64,000 bases of DNA from Albula goreensis. Taxonomy: Eukaryota; Chordata; Actinopteri; Albuliformes; Albulidae. The stretch spans positions 25,108,832 to 25,172,831 of the forward strand of contig CM040746.1 of NCBI GenBank assembly GCA_022829145.1, given 5' to 3'. Below the pieces are notes generated by a model. The model had not been told where the DNA came from and made no database searches. It worked only from the letters and a program-made list of their open reading frames with translations. Of the stretch, positions 1-10,763 are shown piece by piece (within the stretch, counting starts at the first letter, position 1; each line of letters starts with the position of its first letter). The position numbers and the translations under genes are program-made.

Positions 1-362
1 GTACAGCATCTTTAAATTGCCCACAGACAGGCAGATCCTGAACTGTCACTCATCTATGATGCTCACCTATTCCACAGCACTTTTATGTAACATAAATAAG
101 GACTCGGTAAATCCCCAACTGACAGACTGACAGAACCTGATGTATAACACAGGTGAAGGCATACACATATAACCACCAATGCAAAAACTCAACAGTGCCA
201 GCATAGAGGCTACCAATACAAATTATCACTTTTTAACTGGAAAGTTTTGTATAAACTAAATGTTTATATAAACTAAATGTAAATTTCCTTAATGCAAGAT
301 AAAAAGTGGTTGCACGTGAAAACGAGAAAAGAAATATTATCTACATATACATTTTTGTTTAC
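1..362. other. Intronic sequence after the pseudogene donor
   Basis: No coding or RNA signal was seen. On the transcribed strand this follows the splice donor of the broken ninth variable exon, so it is intron on the way to gamma constant exons beyond the left edge. It is AT-rich; the short string ATATAAACTAAATG is directly repeated near 250-280. Confidence 0.5.
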
Positions 363-2075
363 CAGAGTGGAGCATTTTGATCCATCTCCTGTGGGCTCGC
401 ATTGCTCACTGGTTTCATTGGGACTCTTCACTGTCTGCTGAGCAGGAGCAGGCAGTGTGACGTCATTGTATGATCTAACAAACTTGAAGTTGGTGGTGCA
501 TGAGCCAGTCGTTAAGTAAGTATCATAATTGTAAGAACTGCGGAGAGTTCCTGTGCCGTCCACCTCTGCATAGTGGGGAGGGAAATAGGTGCTGGGAATG
601 GCAACTGCGCCATCAAAAAACAGTGCTGGTTTTCTTCTACGACAGAATGTCATGGCAATGATTAGAACAATGAATACCAGAAAGAAGATGGAAACTGAAA
701 CCAGTCCTATGATCAAATATGAAATTAACCTGGATTTGTTTTCCTCATAAGACATGTCTTTCAACTCTTGAATTTCTGCCAAGCTGTCTGAAATTAGTAA
801 GTGAACAGAGCAAGTTGTTGAGAGAGAGGAGGCTGTCCATTATCTTTCACTAATATAACAAGGTTTTGCTTCATGGTGTCTGATTCAATAATGTCCCGCT
901 GTGCCTTAATCTCTCCACTGTGCAGACCAACAGTGAAAAGTCCCGGATCCGTAGATTTAATGATCTGATAGGAAAGCCAGGCGTTCTGTCCAGAGTCTGC
1001 ATCTACAGTGATCACCTTAGAAACAAGTGAGCCCGCTTGAACAGATTTGGGAACCACCTCAGTCATGATGGAGTTCCCTGATGGAGCAGGGTATAATATT
1101 TGTGGGGAGTTATCATTCTCATCTGTTATGAACACACTCACTGTCACGTTGCAGCTGGGTGGAGGAGAACCGTTGTCTCTGGCAACAACCGGGACTTTGA
1201 AGCTTCTCAACTGGTCATAATCAAATTATCTGACAGCATGGATAACTCCTGTATCTCCATTAATTGATAAAGATGAGGACACCGGAACACCACTAACTTC
1301 ATTTGACAACAGAATGTAGAACACTGTGCCATTGGTTCCCCAGTCGAGGTCTCTCACCCTCACGGAAATAATGGAGGAGCCAGGCTTGTTGTTTTCAATC
1401 ACATACATGCTGTACAACTGCTCATCAAATATAGGTGGATTATCATTCATATCTGAGATGGATACATGGAGTGTTGTAGATGAAGACAAAGGCGGGGAGC
1501 CTTGGTCCGAGGCAGTCAGTGATATATTGTATTCTGACAGGACTTCTTGATCTAGCTCACCAGTTGTTACAATTGAATAATATTTTTTATAGACGGCATT
1601 TAAAAGGTACATGTCCTTGAATTGAACACCGAACTTGATGATTACTTTCTGAGTCTATGTCCTGAACATTAATTATGCCCACCTCAGTTCCTGGTTCCGT
1701 GCTCTCAGGTACCAAATTCATCAGTGATGTGACAAATATTACTGGTGCGTTGTCATTCACATTAGTGATGTCTACAATTAATTTTGTCTGCGAAGCGAGC
1801 CCAGCTCCGTCTTTCCCTTCAATGCGCATTTCATAGCTGGACTCTTTTTTGAAATGGATGGGTCCTGTTACTGTAATTGTTCCAGTTTTGTGATCAAGAC
1901 TAAATAAATCATCAGCCTCATCTGAAATGCGACTAAATTCATTACGTCACTTCGCCATTGGCTTCCTCATCTGCATCAGATGCGCTAACTGTAACCACTA
2001 TAGAAACTAAAGGACCGTTTTCTTGGAGATTAAGTTTATACACATCCTGACTAAAAACTGGGAAATTGTCTTAAA
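363..2075 (-). pseudogene. Protocadherin gamma-type variable exon, broken copy (psi-V9)
   Basis: The 3' two-thirds of a clustered protocadherin variable exon: the end of EC2, then EC3 to EC6, the transmembrane helix and the cytoplasmic tail. The signal peptide, EC1 and most of EC2 are absent; homology starts abruptly near 2075. Breaks seen by comparison with V8: one extra base near 1942-1945, a deletion of about 5 bp near 1590-1600, an in-frame TAA at 1226-1228 where the intact copies have Ser, and two extra bases (AG) near 822-826. The last segment (VAIPSTYFPPHYAEVDG, then SKCSTL) is open and ends at an intact donor, CTG|GTAAAC, with the exon's last base at 363. No CGCT box or TATA-like promoter lies upstream, where GTA-rich sequence sits instead. 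It is a dead copy, but part of it is still identical to V8. Confidence 0.9.
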
Positions 2076-2149
2076 ACTAGCAAACTTAATTTGATGACAC
2101 ATTTGAGGTTGGGGTGAAAGCATGTTGTACATTTTTGAAATTCTGAAAG

Positions 2150-3040
2150 TATTACTTTTTGCAGTAGTAGGAGAAGTAGTAGTAGGAGCAGAGGCAAACA
2201 TAGTTGTAGAATTATTCATAGTGGTATAAAAACTAATATAAACCATAGTAGTAGTAGTTGTCACAGCAGTATAAGAAATACTTGCAATTTATGTAATAGT
2301 TGTAGTAGCAGTAATGTGAGAAGTCATACGAGTAGTAGTGGCAGTGAATATTTAGCTTAAAGAAGTACTTGCGATATTAAAAACAGGTTCAACTAAAAGT
2401 GAAAATAGTACAGCCACTCATAAAGTCCAGATATTACCTTTGGAGTAAATTATGGACAGACAAATTGACAGAAAAGAATAAGTGGATAAATTAGTCATTT
2501 AAATCAGTGTTTTCTGTCATTAAAAAGTATTTTTTGAACAACCAATGACAATAAAAAATAGACAATGATAAACATGTTATCCCTCATAATCTTAACCATG
2601 GCAACAGAAGAGGAGGGATAGAGGGATGATACTAAAATAAAGAGTAATGTGGTGTAGTATATTACATATATTGAACGTATAAGTAGTTTTCTACTTACAA
2701 GTATTCTTATAGTAGCAGAAGAACCAGCAGGTGTCATATTAGAACTAATAGAAATAATAGTATGGCAAGTAATAGTATTATAAGAAGAAGTAGTAGCATA
2801 AGCAATAGTGGAGGAAGTAGTAATAGTTTAAGACGTTGTAGAAGAATAAGTATTGAGCTTAAACAAATAGCAGAAGTCTGAATGGTGGAAGAGCTTAAAT
2901 CAGTTTAAATAGTATTTACAGTTGTTGAGAGTCCAAGAATGGCCTTTGGTATAAAGGATGGATATACGAACTGACAGAAAATAATTAGCGGTGAGGTGCA
3001 GTTTAAAACAGTGCTTTCAATCTTTCAGTTTTTAAGTATG
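2150..3040. repeat. Degenerate GTA-rich tract with a duplicated unit of about 500 bp
   Basis: Impure AGTAGTAGT/GTAGGA triplet runs occupy about 2150-2860. A non-repeat block is present twice about 500 bp apart: a stretch near 2426-2540 and one near 2928-3040 share GTCCA..., CCTTTGG, ATGGA, ACTGACAGAAAA/ATTGACAGAAAA and CAGTG. This region lies exactly where the missing 5' part and promoter of psi-V9 should be. Confidence 0.6.
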
Positions 3041-5530
3041 ACAATTCAAGTTGTGGTAGCTAATTGGATGTCACAATACATAGGATAAAATTTCAGCATT
3101 TTTAAAGATTCTGCCATTGAAATTCGGTTCGAAATTTTCCTTCAAAATTGATAATGTCTCAAAAAATATATGATATATCAAAATTCTGCTCTATCTTATT
3201 CTTAGTTAGATATAAATTAATGCCTATGTTAAGGATTGTGAGCATAACTCAAAATATGTAGGACAAGATACTGTTTAAAATTTGACTGAAATAATAATAA
3301 TTCAATACACCATTACAAATATGATGCAAAGATATACCTTCATTTACATGTCACTAGTGTAGGTAATAATAACTTGATAAAGTGATCGGCCAACTACAAT
3401 TACATTCAATTAAAGATGTTATCATGTCATCATTTTTCCAGTAACTATTTTCAGATTTGGATAATCAAAACTTAAATAATATAAAACTCCCAAAAGCGTT
3501 TTATTAGTTCAAAATCACTGCCAGATTTGAATGACCAAAAAAAAAAAAAAACTTTTTTTAAAAATTATATATTAAAATTGCCATTTTTAATTCACATATT
3601 ACAATAATATTTCATTTGTGAAATAATTATGCATTATATGTATGTAATAACTGTTCTTTGTTTTCAGTGTTTTCATAAAATGATCAAAATACCAAGAACT
3701 TTTCATTATGGCTATGTTAATGGATAATGGCCAAACTTTAACAAGATCAATATTTTTTTTTATTGTTATTAAAATTCAGTTTTTAGGTGGCAAGAAAAAG
3801 ACTGACCTCCTCTGGAAACAAGTACAGACCTTCACTCTTACTGCCATTCGTAAGTAAGTGAGTAATTGAGTATGCTTTATCAGCGATTTGTGTTTATGCA
3901 GAGCCTAGAAAAGACTATAGCCGCTTTTAGAATGATTTAAAAATTAAAACATATTATCAATTATGAGATAAATTTGGTTTTCTCACCTCCCTGAGTTATG
4001 GCTGCACCTGAATTTGATTCTGAACCATCAACATGACACAAACCTCTGGGCAGTGCTTAATGTGTTGTGGAAGCTTCAAAACACACAAGTCAGTTTGACA
4101 AATGTCATCCCTGGTTTTCAGGTAAACAAAACTAAAAGAAGCTACAGTTGAAAAAAATATGGGGGTTCTTTGCACCTAATCATAGAGAGGATTTTTGTCA
4201 ATATACATAACAATTAACAGAACATTTGATGCCAGAATAATAATAGACAACTATCTCACTGAACTTACTAAAAGGTGCATGAAGTTAAGATTTTACAAAA
4301 TGTACTGTGTGAGCAAGTCAGGTCAGTCTGGTTGTATCCTGTCAAATAGTGAGTGAGAAAATTGTTGCAAAGAGATGAATCTGCATGCATTTACAGGACA
4401 TAACAATAAAAATAGGAAACAAGCTTATTAAACACAACTCACAGTAGAATTCCAAATAGGAATAGACTTTCCTGCCAAAGAGCTACACCTAATAGTCCAA
4501 ATTATGACTACTGCCTCAGACGAAAGAAGCAGAGGTAACAAAAGAGCTCCATATACCAGCACAAGCATTTTTTCCTTTGTGTGTGTGTGTTTTTTTTTTT
4601 TTGTTTGTTTTGCGAACTCACTCTCTGGGGGAAAACATATTCTTTAAAATTCAACCAATAATGCAGAATAAGTACTTTTTATCTCTATGGGGCGGCATGG
4701 CCCTGACGTTTAAAAGGGAACCACTTCATGTAACTCCATATAATGTGGAACTCATTATTTTGTTGCTGTCCATCAGCCAGGTGCTGAAGTTTAAATGCGA
4801 GCTCACCACAAGCAGGTAAACAGGGAGAACTGTTCAGAAATGTATCACTATCATATCATAATTTAAAAGCCACAAAACAAGATAAGCTTAATTTTGAACC
4901 TGATAATTTCTCCACTCAGTTTTACCCTGAGAAAATATCCAGAAAAAAAGTTCAGTATGACATTCAAGAACTCATTGACATGTAAAAAAGGCATTAAAGC
5001 ACACTTTAAATAAACACATATTTAATTGTGGCTGTCCTCTGACTGTTCTCATGGCATCATGCTTCAGTACCCCTTCAGAGCTAATGATCATGGGGTGTGT
5101 GTCAAACTGTCCAGAACCCAGAGAGTCAAACAATGAGAGTCAAAATTATCTATTTGAACCTTAATTTAATCAGTATTCCTGTCCTTCTCTTTAAAATGTC
5201 ACTGTTCTCAATTAGAGCTTCTCAACAATGGTTTTCACCTAAAACGTCAGGGTAAAAGACAATTGCACACACAAGCAATTAGTTCCAATAGTTTCCCTCT
5301 AACACGCAGTAATAAGAATAAGGTAGAGCATGAGTTAATGCCTCCCATGCCACAAGTATAGCATTCTCCTTACCCCAGCATCACACAAAGAACTAATTAT
5401 AGTTTAGAAAAAATACAAAACAACTATAAAGAACATTTTCTGTACATAATGTAGGATATTTTACATCCATGTAATTTTTTTAATATGAACAAATGTGTCA
5501 TATGATTGAGCCTGTGTCCATGCAAATAAG
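3041..5530. other. Inter-exon sequence between V8 and psi-V9, no gene seen
   Basis: AT-rich sequence with many stops in all frames. The block about 3795-4040 resembles about 10245-10450 next to V7: shared CTGGAAACAAGT, GCCATT, TGCTTTAT and a later CCCTGA/CCTTGA...ATGGTTGC/ATGGCTGC string. This suggests a duplicated non-coding flank. Homopolymer A runs occur near 3538-3552 and T runs near 4588-4602. On the transcribed strand it is intron for every upstream variable exon. Confidence 0.5.
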
Positions 5531-5533
5531 AAA

Positions 5534-5745
5534 GGGGGGCAGCCTGTAGTCTAGTGGCTAAAGTACATGACTGGGACCCTTGAGGTTAGCAGTTCAAGCC
5601 CCAATCCAACCACAGCAAGAATGCCATTGCTGTTGGGCCCTTGAGCAAGGCCCCTAACCCCCCTGACAATACAGTTCATAGAGAAAATGTATATATTAAG
5701 CAATGAATACATAAACCAAATCAACAAATGGCTACATAAAGCACT
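5534..5745 (+). mobile_element. tRNA-derived SINE (fish type)
   Basis: The 5' part looks like a tRNA promoter region. An A-box-like TAGTCTAGTGGCTAAAG is followed about 35 bp later by a B-box-like GGTTAGCAGTTCAAGCCCC. The body contains the string GGGCCCTTGAGCAAGGCCCC, which recurs in many fish SINEs. The tail (CAAATGGCTACATAAAGCA) looks like a decayed form of the common ending with TGGATAAAAGC. It inserted about 60 bp past the V8 splice donor, in the intron and on the opposite strand to the gene. The exact ends and target duplication are not clear. Confidence 0.75.
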
Positions 5746-5807
5746 GGGTTCCATCCCTTAATAAACTTCCCAAAATAAAAAAAATTGTTATTAAAAATAT
5801 TTATTAC

Positions 5808-8246
5808 CATAGTGGAGCATTTTGATCCGATTCCTGTCAGCTCGCTTTGCTCAGTTGTTTCATTGGGATTCTTAACTGTCTGTTGAGCAAGAAGTGTGAC
5901 GTCGTTGTATGATCTAGCGAACTTGAAGTCGCTGGTGCGTGACCCGGTAGTTAAATAAGTGTCGTAGTTGTAAGAACTGCGAAGAGTTCCTGATCCATCC
6001 ACCTCTGCGTAGTTAGGAGGAAAATACCCACTGGGAATTGCAACTGCGCCGTCAAACAATAGTCTGGGTTTCTTTCTACGACAGAATCTCACGGAGACTA
6101 TAAGAATAACGAATGTCAGGAAAAAGGTTGAAACTGAGACTAGTGCGATTATCAAATATGAAGTTAATCTAGAGTTGTTCTCTTCAAAAGACATGTCTTT
6201 CAACTCTGGAACTTCTGCCAAATTATCCGAAATGAGTAAATAAATCGAACAGGTTGTCGAGAGAGGAGGCTGTCCATTATCTTTCACTAATATAACAAGG
6301 TTTTGCTTCATGGTGTCTGATTCAATAATGTCCCGCTGTGCCTTAATCTCTCCACTGTGCAGACCAACAGTGAAAAGTCCCGGATCCGTAGATTTAATGA
6401 TCTGATAGGAAAGCCAGGCGTTCTGTCCAGAGTCTGCATCCACAGAGATGACCTTTGAAACAAGTGACCCCGCATGAACAGATTTGGGAACCACCTCAGT
6501 CATGAAGGAGTTCCCTGATGGAGCAGGGTATAATATTTGTGGGGAGTTATCATTCTCATCTGTTATGAACACACTCACTGTCACGTTGCTGCTGAGTGGA
6601 GGAGAACCGTTGTCTCTGGCAATAACCTGGACTTTGAAGCTTCTGAACTGTTCATAATCAAATGATCTGACAGCATGGATTACACCAGTGTCTCCATTAA
6701 TGGATAAAAATGAAGACACGGGAACACCGCTAACCTCACTGGGTAACAGAGAATAGAAAACCGTTCCGTTCTGTCTCCAGTCTGGGTCGCTCGCCCTTAC
6801 AGAAAAAACAGTGGAGCCGGGTTTGTTATTTTCAGTCACATACGCGTTGTACGACTGGTCATCAAATATAGGCGGATTGTCATTCACATCTGAGATGGAT
6901 ATATGCAGTGTCTTTAATGAAGACAAAGGAGGGGACCCTTCATCCGAAGCCTTCAGAGAAATATTGTATTCTGAAAGGAGCTCTCGGTCAAGCTCACCAG
7001 ATGTTACAATCGAATAATAATTATTGATAGAGGGCATCAATTTAAAAGGGACTCGTCCTTGAATTGAACATCGGACCTGACTATAGCCCTCTGAGTCAAT
7101 ATCTTGAACATTAATTATGCCCACCTCAGTTCCTGGTTCCGCGCTTTCAGGCACCGAGTTCATCAGTGACGTGACAAATATCACCGGTGCGTTGTCATTC
7201 ACATCAGTGATGTCTACAATTACTTTTGTCTGCGAAGCGAGTCCAGCTCCATCTTTCCCTTCAATGCGCATTTCATACCTAGACTCTTTTTCGAAATCGA
7301 TGGACCCCTTCAATATAATTGCTCCTGTTTGATAATTAAGACTAAACAAATCCTTGGCTTCATTTGAAATGCGACTGAATTCATAAGTCACTTCACCATT
7401 TGCTCCCTCGTCTGCATCAGTGGCGCTGACTTCAATTACTACAGTACCTAAAGGAGAATTTTCGGGTATACTGACTTTATAGACGGCCTGGTTAAACACA
7501 GGGATATTATCGTTAGCATCGAGCACAATTACTTGTATAACTACAGTGCCAGATCTTTGTGGCGTCCCCCCGTCAGCTGCGGTAAATAACAATGTAACCT
7601 CCTGCTGCGCTTCACGATCCAATTCTTTTTCTAATTCTAACTCGCTGTATTTTCCTCCATCTGTATTTGTACGAACAGCCAGAACGAAATGGTCATTCCT
7701 TTGCAATGTGTAGCTTTGAACTGCATTCTGTCCCAAATCCGCATCGTGGGCCTCATTGACTGGAAAGCGAGCACCTTTAACAGCAGATTCTCTGATTTCT
7801 AGTCGCACCACATCCTTTGGAAACTGAGGTGAATTGTCATTTATATCCTGGATTTCCACAACAACACGGTGTAAAGTCAACGGATTTTCAAGAACGAGCT
7901 CGTATTTTAAATTACACACTGCCTTTTGGTCACAAAGTTGCTCTCTATCGATCCTCTCGGTCACCATCAAATCACCAGAATTCAGATTGATGTCACAATA
8001 GCGCTTGCTGGTTCCCTGTGCGTGTAAACTGGCCTTGCGAACAACAAGATTCTTAACCTCCAAACCAAGATCTTTGGCAATGTTTCCGATAACAGATCCG
8101 CGTTTCAACTCCTCTGGAATAGAATAACTCACATCTCCAAGAGAAGCGGGTAGGGTAAAAAGAAATAAAAGCAAACCAAAACTCGCTCCAGCAACAGACC
8201 ATCTCCTACTGTCCATTTTGTGGACGGTGCGCGTGGATATTCCCAT
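5808..8246 (-). CDS. pcdhg: Protocadherin gamma-type variable exon V8
   Basis: Homophilic adhesion molecule of the neuronal surface; this exon gives the whole ectodomain. It has 813 codons to the donor ATG|GTAATA (GT at 5806-5807), phase 0. Residues 1-37 are a signal peptide (cleavage expected before DVSYSIPEE); EC boundaries are marked by calcium-binding linkers DINDN (134-138), DANDN (243-247), DVNDN (about 348-352), DVNDN (about 453-457) and DENDN (about 563-567); the membrane helix is about 696-718, then [19 protein letters not shown] and a tail ending SKCSTM. The EC1 loop cysteines are C105 and C111 (CX5C). A second ATG at 8216 (MDSRRW) is an equally good start. A 281-nt block (6475-6755) is identical to V6 and a 180-nt block (6261-6440) to psi-V9. 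V8 is the last intact variable exon in the window, and a SINE sits in its intron. Confidence 0.92.
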
Positions 8247-8349
8247 TTAGATCCAGTTCTTTCGTCAACAGTCTTACCAGTGTTAGATAACTATTTTGCA
8301 ACGGGCTGAATTGTGTGCAATAACCGTGACACAGTATGCAGACTGCCTC

Positions 8350-8417
8350 TGAATAATACAAAGAGGGAGGAGGTGCATACATAGCGTCCCCTCGATGGTG
8401 AACAGCGACATCTTGAG
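8350..8417 (-). promoter_or_regulatory. V8 promoter: CGCT box and TATA-like box
   Basis: On the gene strand the conserved sequence element reads TGTCGCTGTTCACCAT (plus strand 8395-8410). About 50 bp further on is TGTATTATTC (8351-8360), matching the TGTAATATTC box of V4, V6 and V7. A C/T-rich CCTCCTCCCTC stands where those promoters have CCACCCAC. This is the most diverged promoter of the 3' group. Confidence 0.75.
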
Positions 8418-10763
8418 TTAATTGAAGAAATAAATATCTTAAATGTCCCCAAAGCCCCGAAACTATGAAATTAAGTTACACCTCTTAAACCGATCAGTTT
8501 AATAGTTTGTGGTCGAATACAGACTTCAGACCTGAATCTCGTGCCCTTTGAGTGTTTTTTTTTTTTTTTTTTTTTTTTTTGCCTGGATCAGTAAATTTTC
8601 ATCTTTGTAGGATTTATTAAATTAAGTATGTTTATGTTGACTATATCCTAAACACGTGTTTCTATTGAAAAAAGAAAAAGGATAGCTCTAACTGAGCTAT
8701 TTTTTGTTTTGCTAGGCCTAGCCATGAAGTAGCTTCCCAAAAATTGCTTACTTGGTTGGATGGAGCTAGCTGCCTCACTCTTTGTTGGACAGATTGTCTC
8801 ACTTATTCTCAGGAAGAACTGTCCTATAATTTGTTAATAAGCAGTTAAATTAAGTCACTAAGTATTCAAATGTTGAAAAACCCTTGGCAAGTATTTTATT
8901 CTATTTATTAAATATTTGAGAATAAATGTTCTTCTATTTACAAATAAGCTGCAATTTGCCCTAATATTTTTAAATGGTGGAATTAAAAGCAAGCCCAGCT
9001 CTGAAACAAAAAATCATCAGGTAGATAATCACTAAAACAAGAGAAGCTATCCAAAGACACACACAAATACACAAATTCATCACCATTTTTGTAATAAAGC
9101 TGTTTTGAATCAAAGGATGTTGAACTGTAAAATGTAACCATGGCAAACAGTGCCAAGAGTGATTAGATGACCATCATAGACATGTAATTTGTTTAAAAAT
9201 AACTTTTTAATCATATACTTTGCAATGATAAAAGAAATACCCATTTCTTCCCAAAACCTTCCATTTTCTATTGATCTAGAAATACACTTTGTTACACATT
9301 GATTCTGATACCTCTGCAAGAGAGTAAAAAGGGTTCAAATTGGCTCTAATGTCTCTAATGTCTATTTCTGATAAATAAAAACAATATTATTAAAATATTC
9401 AGTATAAAAATCATGTTGCAATCAAGTCACATTTAATAAAGGTGATGCCAAATGGGTAGAATGTGTCCTCCTGGTCAATGTTTTGCTAAATTGCAATTTT
9501 GTCCCTCAGAAATTCAGATCTGATGAACTTTTTGGATGGACAATGGAGAACAATTGCACTGTATTGCTTTCTGATGTAATGCAATGCATTGCTCCCATTG
9601 GAAAGGCCAGCTGTATTTTTCTACACGTCCACTTGTGTCTATGGGCCCTTATGCAGAAAATCCACTTAAGTCAGGTCTGAACTCAGCCCAATCGGATTGA
9701 TATTTAGGTGTCTTACAAGGGAAAACAGCCTGCACATGGAGACCCACAGATATTTTTATGGATGCGATAATTACATCATCACTGTTGTCATGGTCAGCAT
9801 TTACTAATCAATGAATGGCCTTTAGAATGCTCAGTAATGTAATTCCAGCAAAAATGTTTTCAATTCTAATTTCTAACACTCAAAAATCCTGCAAAGTTTA
9901 AGTACAGTACAGACACACATAAAAATGTATTTATTTAACTTCTCTATGATAGCGCAAGCACAAAAATGATGGCCTAGCATAAAAGCACACAGAGGAATGA
10001 TGTTTTAACATATTACTGATCAATTAACATGGGACACATTGCAAAAATAGCAAAACTGCATACTGAACCATCTCTTGACATCAAGAATATCTTATTAGAA
10101 GTGTAACAACCAAGACCTTTCTCATCTGATGTAAATACTTTTATGTAAACTATGCAAACCTCCTTTGACAACATCAATGTTTCAAATTGAAATGAAGGCC
10201 AGCAAAGAAAAACAAAATAACTGTAAATAACTAGTTTTGACCTGACTTTTCTGGAAACAAGTGCAACCTTTCCATTTCAATGGCATTGTGTTCAGCAGTC
10301 GTGCTTTATTAGTGGTTGGTATGAAAAGAAAAACCAGTTGAGGCTGATGTTTCTGAAATTTGCACTCCTGGCAACTGCAGGATTGTTTAAATCCTCCTGC
10401 TTCCTTGAATCATGGTTGCATAATTCATGTTTGATCTGAAATATGTAGGCAGGAGTCAATTCTTGAAATCTACCAAGAGCTGTGCTGTACAAATATGAAT
10501 ATACTGTAAGTAAATCTGTAAACAAAATAAGCAAACGTGGCAAACGTGAAGACATAAACCATGAGTTACCATATACATATACATTAGATTAGATTTTTTG
10601 AAGCAAATTGGTATTATACTACAACAAAGCACTCAAAAGCATTCATATTCAAATGTAATTTCACATTTTGTGTTAGCTAAACATATTTTAAACTGCATAT
10701 TTTTAAATGGCATTACAATTTCGTCACAAAACATTAAAGATAACTGTCAAGGTACGTCTTTAC
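8418..10763. other. Inter-exon sequence between V7 and V8, no gene seen
   Basis: AT-rich sequence with a T run at about 8557-8580. No exon relic, RNA gene or clear transposon was found. The part 10245-10450 resembles 3795-4040 (see that entry). It is intronic for V1 to V7 transcripts. Confidence 0.5.

Noticed and set aside
8690..8720. Hairpin followed by T run resembling a bacterial terminator
   Set aside because: The sequence is a vertebrate genome; rho-independent terminators do not apply.
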